Below are positions 6,888-10,841 of a DNA stretch of 10,841 nt, in pieces. The notes under the pieces are model-generated. The model ran no database searches. It was not told the DNA's origin and worked only from the letters and a program-made list of their open reading frames with translations. The DNA is from Burkholderiales bacterium (lineage in GTDB: Bacteria; Pseudomonadota; Gammaproteobacteria; Burkholderiales; Thiobacillaceae): contig SXTL01000068.1 in assembly GCA_005790965.1 (NCBI GenBank), forward strand, positions 1 through 10,841. The letters are read 5' to 3'. A program made the position numbers and the translations under genes. Position 1 is the stretch's first letter; each line of letters opens with the position of its first letter.

Positions 6888-7813
6888 TGCGCCTCATTTT
6901 TGCAGGCACGCCGGAGTTCGCCGCTCGAGCCCTGGAGGCCTTGATTGCGGCTGGACACACGATTGCGCTGGTCCTCACCCAGCCGGATCGACCGGCGGGC
7001 CGGGGCATGAAACTGACGCCAAGCCCCGTCAAGACCGTCGCCCTGCACCATGGGCTTCCGGTTTATCAGCCCTTGACTCTGCGTGAGGCTGAGCTGCAGG
7101 CGCCGCTGCGTGCCGTTTCTGCGGAGGCGATGATCGTAGCCGCCTATGGCCTGATTCTGCCGCAGGCGGTGCTGGACATTCCCGCGCGGGGCTGCATCAA
7201 TCTCCACGCCTCTTTGCTGCCGCGTTGGCGTGGGGCAGCACCGATACAGCGCGCGATCCTGGCCGGTGATGCCGAGACAGGCATTACCTTGATGCAGATG
7301 GATGCGGGCTTGGATACGGGCGCGATGTTGTCCCGTCATCCGCTGGCTATCGGGGCGGAGGAAACGGCGGGCCAACTGCATGACCGGCTAGCCGCCTTGG
7401 GGGCTGAGGCTATCGTGGCTTTGTTGCCACGCTTGGCAGAAGTGGTGGGCGAGCCGCAGGAGACGCGTTTGGCCACTTACGCGGCTAAGATCGACAAGGC
7501 GCAGGCACACCTCGACTGGCAGCAGCCGGCCCTAGCTTTACTGCGCCAGGTGCGCGCCTATAACCCGGTGCCGGGGGCTTGGACTTTGTTGGATGGGCAG
7601 CCCTTTAAGGTCTGGCAGGCTGAGACCATGGCGTGCGCGGTGCGGGCGGCGCCGCCGGGTACGGTTCTGCGAGCCGACGGAGAGGGAATCGAGGTCGCTT
7701 GTGCGACAGGCGGCCTGCGGCTCCTGGAGGTCCAGGCGGCCGGCGGCAAGCGACTCTCAGCGGCGGCTTTTCTGGCCGGTCGAGCCGTTGCGGCTGGCAG
7801 CGTGTTGGTTTGA
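6887..7813 (+). CDS. fmt: Methionyl-tRNA formyltransferase
   Basis: Fmt transfers a formyl group from 10-formyl-tetrahydrofolate to initiator Met-tRNA, the step opposite to the deformylase encoded just before it. The 308-aa length is typical. The N-terminal Rossmann domain begins M-R-L-I-F-A-G-T-P-E-F-A and has the loop P-D-R-P-A-G-R-G-M-K-L (33-43), which binds the tRNA acceptor stem in E. coli. The catalytic residues are N105, H107 (I-N-L-H-A-S-L-L-P-R-W-R-G-A-A-P-I) and D143 (M-D-A-G-L-D-T-G-A-M). The C-terminal OB-like domain follows from about residue 205 (R-A-Y-N-P-V-P-G-A-W). The ATG overlaps the last base of the def stop, and there is no strong Shine-Dalgarno, so expression probably depends on translation of def. 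The next gene starts 26 bp after the stop. Confidence 0.97.
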   Translation: MRLIFAGTPEFAARALEALIAAGHTIALVLTQPDRPAGRGMKLTPSPVKTVALHHGLPVYQPLTLREAELQAPLRAVSAEAMIVAAYGLILPQAVLDIPARGCINLHASLLPRWRGAAPIQRAILAGDAETGITLMQMDAGLDTGAMLSRHPLAIGAEETAGQLHDRLAALGAEAIVALLPRLAEVVGEPQETRLATYAAKIDKAQAHLDWQQPALALLRQVRAYNPVPGAWTLLDGQPFKVWQAETMACAVRAAPPGTVLRADGEGIEVACATGGLRLLEVQAAGGKRLSAAAFLAGRAVAAGSVLV

Positions 7814-7823
7814 GGCGGACGAC

Positions 7824-7830
7824 AGAAGGG
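7824..7830 (+). promoter_or_regulatory. Ribosome binding site of rsmB
   Basis: AGAAGGG sits 9 bases before the ATG at 7840 in the short fmt-rsmB gap. It supports that start and separate initiation of rsmB within the operon. Confidence 0.65.
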
Positions 7831-7839
7831 CATTGACGC

Positions 7840-9102
7840 ATGGCTACCCCGCGCTACCGCGCTGCCGAGATTGTTGTTGCTGTCTTGCAGGAAGGCCGCA
7901 GCCTGTCCGAGGTGATGGAGACCTTGCCGCCAGGGCGCGAGCGAGCTGCAACGCAAGACCTGGCCTATGGCACCCTCCGCCTGGCGGGGCGTTTGCGCTT
8001 TTTCTTGAACCAATTAATTCATCGCGATCTGGATCCTCCAGACTTGCTGGGGCCTCTGCTAGTGGGCCTCTACGAATTGGATGCCAGTCCAACGCCGCCG
8101 CATGCGGCGGTCAACGAGGCGGTTGCGACCGTCGCTCGAATAGCACCCCGCGCGCGTGGTTTGGCCAATGCCGTGCTGCGCAATTTCCTGCGTCGCAGGG
8201 TCGAGCTGACGACACGGGCCGCCGCCGATCCTATGGCCAGCAGCAATTTGCCGGGCTGGTGGCTGGACCGTTTGCAACGGGATTGGCCGCAGGATTGGCC
8301 GAGGGTGGTAACGACCCTGGCGCTTCATCCCCCCATGACCCTGCGTGTCAACACGCGCCAGCAAGCGGTGACCGAGTATGCCAATCGACTGAGGCAAGAA
8401 GGAATGGCCTTCTCAGTGACGGGGGAGTGCGCCCTCACTTTGGAGCGCCCCTGTCCAGTATCGGCTCTCCCGGGTTTTGCCGAGGGGCGCGTGTCGGTCC
8501 AGGATCTGGCGGCGCAACAGGCCGCAGGGCTCCTGGAGGCGGAGGACGGGATGCGGGTGTTGGATGCCTGTGCTGCGCCTGGCGGCAAGACGGCACACCT
8601 CCTGGAGCGTCATGCGGTGGAGGTGGTCGCTCTTGATTCGGATCCGCGTCGTTTGCAGCGGGTGGCTGAAAACCTGGAGCGCTTGGCCTTGGCCGCTGAG
8701 CTAAAGGTAGCGGATGCAGCCGACCCAGCCAGCTGGTGGGACGGACGGTTGTTTGACCGGATCCTGCTGGATGCCCCCTGCACCGGCTCCGGGATGGTGC
8801 GCCGTCATCCTGATGCGCGTTGGCTCAAGCGTGAGGCCGATATCGCACAACTGGCCAAGTCGCAAGCGCGTTTATTGGCCGCATTGTGGCCGTTGCTATG
8901 TCGAGGTGGTACATTGCTGTACGCAACCTGCAGTGTTTTTCGGCAGGAAAATCAGGATCAGGTAGAGGCCTTTTTGGCCATGCATCCGGAGGCCCGCCGC
9001 GAGCCTTTGGAGGCCTTGAAAACATATGGAACTCAGGATGGACAGTTGTTGCCGGCAGCAACGCACGACGGCTTTTTTTATGCGCGATTCCGTAAGGCGT
9101 AG
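7840..9102 (+). CDS. rsmB: 16S rRNA m5C967 methyltransferase RsmB (Sun/Fmu)
   Basis: RsmB methylates C967 (E. coli numbering) of 16S rRNA with S-adenosylmethionine, acting on free 16S rRNA or early assembly intermediates. The 420-aa protein is close to E. coli RsmB (429). An N-terminal NusB-like RNA-binding domain covers about 1-130 (A-T-Q-D-L-A-Y-G-T-L-R near 37-47, then H-A-A-V-N-E-A-V). The methyltransferase core follows, with SAM motif D-A-C-A-A-P-G-G-K-T (242-251), V-A-L-D-S-D (263-268), and D-A-P-C-T-G-S-G-M-V-R-R-H-P-D (311-325). The two cysteines of the m5C mechanism are C364 in Y-A-T-C-S, the nucleophile in this family, and C314 in D-A-P-C. The last 23 bases overlap the start of the next gene. 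Adjacency to fmt and def is the usual arrangement in Proteobacteria. Confidence 0.96.
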   Translation: MATPRYRAAEIVVAVLQEGRSLSEVMETLPPGRERAATQDLAYGTLRLAGRLRFFLNQLIHRDLDPPDLLGPLLVGLYELDASPTPPHAAVNEAVATVARIAPRARGLANAVLRNFLRRRVELTTRAAADPMASSNLPGWWLDRLQRDWPQDWPRVVTTLALHPPMTLRVNTRQQAVTEYANRLRQEGMAFSVTGECALTLERPCPVSALPGFAEGRVSVQDLAAQQAAGLLEAEDGMRVLDACAAPGGKTAHLLERHAVEVVALDSDPRRLQRVAENLERLALAAELKVADAADPASWWDGRLFDRILLDAPCTGSGMVRRHPDARWLKREADIAQLAKSQARLLAALWPLLCRGGTLLYATCSVFRQENQDQVEAFLAMHPEARREPLEALKTYGTQDGQLLPAATHDGFFYARFRKA

Positions 9103-9640
9103 CCTTTGGCCCGTCCTGCTGGCGTTCGTCCTGGGTTTGTCTTGGGGCCCGGCCTGGGCGGCTGGCGTGCAGCTGGAGTCGCGGCAACTGTACCGGCAAG
9201 ACGGAGCCTTATTACTTAATGCGCAATTTCAGATAGAGCTGCCCAAAAAAGCTGCGGAGGCCTTGCGGCGCGGCGTGACCTTGTCATTCAGTCAACATTT
9301 TGAATTCTTTCAAAAGCGAGATTGGTGGCTGGACGAAAGCCTTTTCGTGGAACAACGCCGCTATCAACTTAGCTATCGTTCCGGGGCGGACAAGTATCGC
9401 TTGTTGCTGGGCGCGGAAGCCCGGGATTTTGATACTCCGGAAGCTGCCTTGCATGCCCTGGGAGAGATCTCGGGGTGGGTCGTTGGGCGCCAGGCTCTCG
9501 CCCCCGGCGCCGCCTATGAGGCGCGCCTGCGCCTGTACTTGGAGACCAACCGCCTGCCTCAGACGCTCCAGTTAAGCCATTTGTTTGGCTCCGGTCTGGA
9601 TGTTGATTCCGGCTGGCAGGTCTGGAAGCCTAACCTTTGA
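9080..9640 (+). CDS. Secreted DUF4390 family protein
   Basis: From the ATG at 9080 the product has 186 aa. It begins with a classic signal peptide: basic residues (R2, R6, R7), a hydrophobic core (about 9-22) and an A-W-A cleavage site near residue 27. The mature protein is therefore probably periplasmic, with no further membrane segment. The rest is rich in beta-type strands, with Q-F-Q-I-E-L-P, W-W-L-D-E, R-R-Y-Q-L-S-Y and L-R-L-Y-L-E-T-N-R-L-P-Q-T-L. With its place between rsmB and an NtrY-like kinase, this fits DUF4390, a family of unknown function. I infer, but cannot show, that it works with the kinase. The frame is open from 9026, but the 18 extra residues upstream would bury the signal peptide and lie fully inside rsmB, so I prefer 9080. 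It overlaps rsmB by 23 bases and the kinase by 4. Confidence 0.85.
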   Translation: MRDSVRRSLWPVLLAFVLGLSWGPAWAAGVQLESRQLYRQDGALLLNAQFQIELPKKAAEALRRGVTLSFSQHFEFFQKRDWWLDESLFVEQRRYQLSYRSGADKYRLLLGAEARDFDTPEAALHALGEISGWVVGRQALAPGAAYEARLRLYLETNRLPQTLQLSHLFGSGLDVDSGWQVWKPNL

Positions 9641-10841
9641 TCCAGGCCGTTATCGCCAGCATCCTATTTGGCGTGCTGGCCATCGCCGGGTTGCTCTACG
9701 CGACGACCCCGGGGGGCGAGGAATTTTTTATTCCGGCCATGGGGGCGGTGCTGGTGGGGCTGGTGTCGTTCATGGCCCTCCTCGTCGGGCAGTTGTTCCG
9801 GCTTTCCACCCGTTTGCGGGACCGGATCTTTGGCTCGGGCCTCGTCTTGCGAGCCTTTCGCCAACTGGCCGTGATGGCGCTGGTGCCGGGAGTGATCCTC
9901 TTTGCGGTGTCGGTAGCGCTCCTGGTGTACAGCGTCAATGCCTGGTTCATCAAGCAATATGATGCCGCGCAGCAGTCGGCCGCCGAGTTGCGCGAACGCT
10001 TGCTGGAAGACAAGCTTAGCGGGCAGCGCGAAGACAGTCGCTGGATCGGCCGGCGCTTGGCCGAGATGGCCCCGGCGCAGCGCGAGGGCCAATTAACCGC
10101 CTTGTCTCAGGCGCACAAGATCGATCGTATTGCCCTCTATGACGCACAGCGGAAGGAGATCGCCTATCGCGGCTCGGGCTATGAACTGGTGGCGCCCAAG
10201 CTCCCTGCGGAGATCTTTTTTAAGGCGTCCCAGGTGGGTATCTGGTCTACCGTTGCGCGCGAACCTGGAAATGAATGGCAGATGCAGGTGTTATATCGGG
10301 TGGAGCCAGAGAAGCTGAATCAGTCGCCCTTTTTCCTCTACCTTCAGCGCTCGGTGGGCGACAAGGAATTGTCGAGTTTTCTGGATCGAATGGATGTGAG
10401 CGCCAGGGAAAGCCGGGCTCAGCTTCGCCAGGAGGCCCGCTCCTGGGGCCGGTTACAGTTTCTGGTGCTGGGACTGGTCTTGCTGTTGTCGGTGTTTGCG
10501 GCCTTGGTTTTTGCCATTCTCTTTGCCAAGCGCTGGGTGGAGCCCTTGAGCAAGCTGGGCCAAGGGCAGCGGGCCGTGGCCAAAGGCCATTTTGAGCCGT
10601 TACCCGAGACCTTGAAGAGCCGCGACGAGCTCGGACAGCTGATCCACGGCTTTAATGGCATGGCGACCGAGTTGGCGCGCAAGGAGGCCCACCTGCAAGA
10701 AAGCAAGATCTATCTGGAGGATTTGCTGGAAAGCTTGACGACGGCTGTGATCACTCTGGATAGCCAGTTCAAGGTTCGCTTGATGAATGAAAAGGCCGAA
10801 GCAATCTTGAGCTACCCATTCAGTCAACTGGTGGGCCTGAC
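9637..10841 (+). CDS. NtrY-like membrane sensor histidine kinase, N-terminal part (runs off window)
   Basis: A single open frame runs from TTG at 9637 to the window end, giving 401 residues without a stop. Transmembrane segments are at about 4-22, 35-54 and 78-100. An extracytoplasmic domain of about 170 residues follows, then another segment (274-297). A HAMP domain comes next (about 298-350; V-E-P-L-S-K-L, R-D-E-L-G-Q-L), then a short coiled linker and the start of a PAS domain (E-D-L-L-E-S-L-T-T-A-V-I-T-L-D). This architecture and the DUF4390 neighbour match NtrY-type kinases of Betaproteobacteria, usually followed by an NtrX regulator. The HisKA and ATPase domains, and hence the phosphorylated His, lie beyond the window. 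The TTG start overlaps the DUF4390 stop (TTGA), and a GGAAG lies 8 bases before it. The first in-frame ATG (9739) would delete the first membrane segment. A GTG at 9673 is another candidate. The signal sensed is unknown. Confidence 0.85.
   Translation, partial: MIQAVIASILFGVLAIAGLLYATTPGGEEFFIPAMGAVLVGLVSFMALLVGQLFRLSTRLRDRIFGSGLVLRAFRQLAVMALVPGVILFAVSVALLVYSVNAWFIKQYDAAQQSAAELRERLLEDKLSGQREDSRWIGRRLAEMAPAQREGQLTALSQAHKIDRIALYDAQRKEIAYRGSGYELVAPKLPAEIFFKASQVGIWSTVAREPGNEWQMQVLYRVEPEKLNQSPFFLYLQRSVGDKELSSFLDRMDVSARESRAQLRQEARSWGRLQFLVLGLVLLLSVFAALVFAILFAKRWVEPLSKLGQGQRAVAKGHFEPLPETLKSRDELGQLIHGFNGMATELARKEAHLQESKIYLEDLLESLTTAVITLDSQFKVRLMNEKAEAILSYPFSQLVGL

Noticed and set aside
7593..8636. 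347-aa open frame on the + strand across fmt and rsmB
   Set aside because: It is out of frame with two genes that have complete catalytic motifs. Its translation is Arg/Gly/Ala-rich low-complexity sequence typical of shadow frames.

Overview
The window is ordinary chromosomal housekeeping DNA from a GC-rich proteobacterium. The gene order dprA-smg-topB on one strand, diverging from def-fmt-rsmB-DUF4390-ntrY-type kinase on the other, is the arrangement I know from Betaproteobacteria and relatives such as Acidithiobacillia. The GyrB C-terminus and topoisomerase III sequences fit the same group, while the peroxiredoxin resembles gammaproteobacterial AhpC. I cannot name a genus. I see no mobile element, CRISPR array, tRNA, rRNA or phage gene, and no new biological system.

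Layout. Positions 1-57 are AT-rich, begin with a poly-A run and match nothing I recognise. From about 73 to 1110 the + strand carries the C-terminal part of gyrB. It has no N-terminal half and is broken by an in-frame amber codon at 325-327. This is either a real gyrB remnant or, at least as likely, error at a contig end. A symmetrical hairpin at 1161-1187 separates it from the convergent 2-Cys peroxiredoxin gene (1205-1807, -). Next on the minus strand come a topoisomerase III of the long proteobacterial type (topB, 1932-4712), smg (4754-5209) and dprA (5222-6307), transcribed dprA to smg to topB. A 76-bp divergent region holds a perfect TATAAT for the rightward genes: def (6384), fmt (6887), rsmB (7840), a secreted DUF4390 protein (9080) and an NtrY-like membrane histidine kinase (9637) that runs off the window end.

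How the genes relate. def and fmt form the N-formylmethionine cycle: Fmt formylates initiator Met-tRNA and Def removes the formyl group. RsmB methylates 16S rRNA, so the rightward cluster is translation-linked until it passes by gene overlap into an envelope protein and a two-component sensor. The leftward cluster concerns DNA: DprA protects and loads single-stranded DNA for recombination, topoisomerase III decatenates DNA, and Smg is of uncertain role. Several starts are non-ATG (GTG for topB, TTG for the kinase), and default start choices would mis-set several genes.
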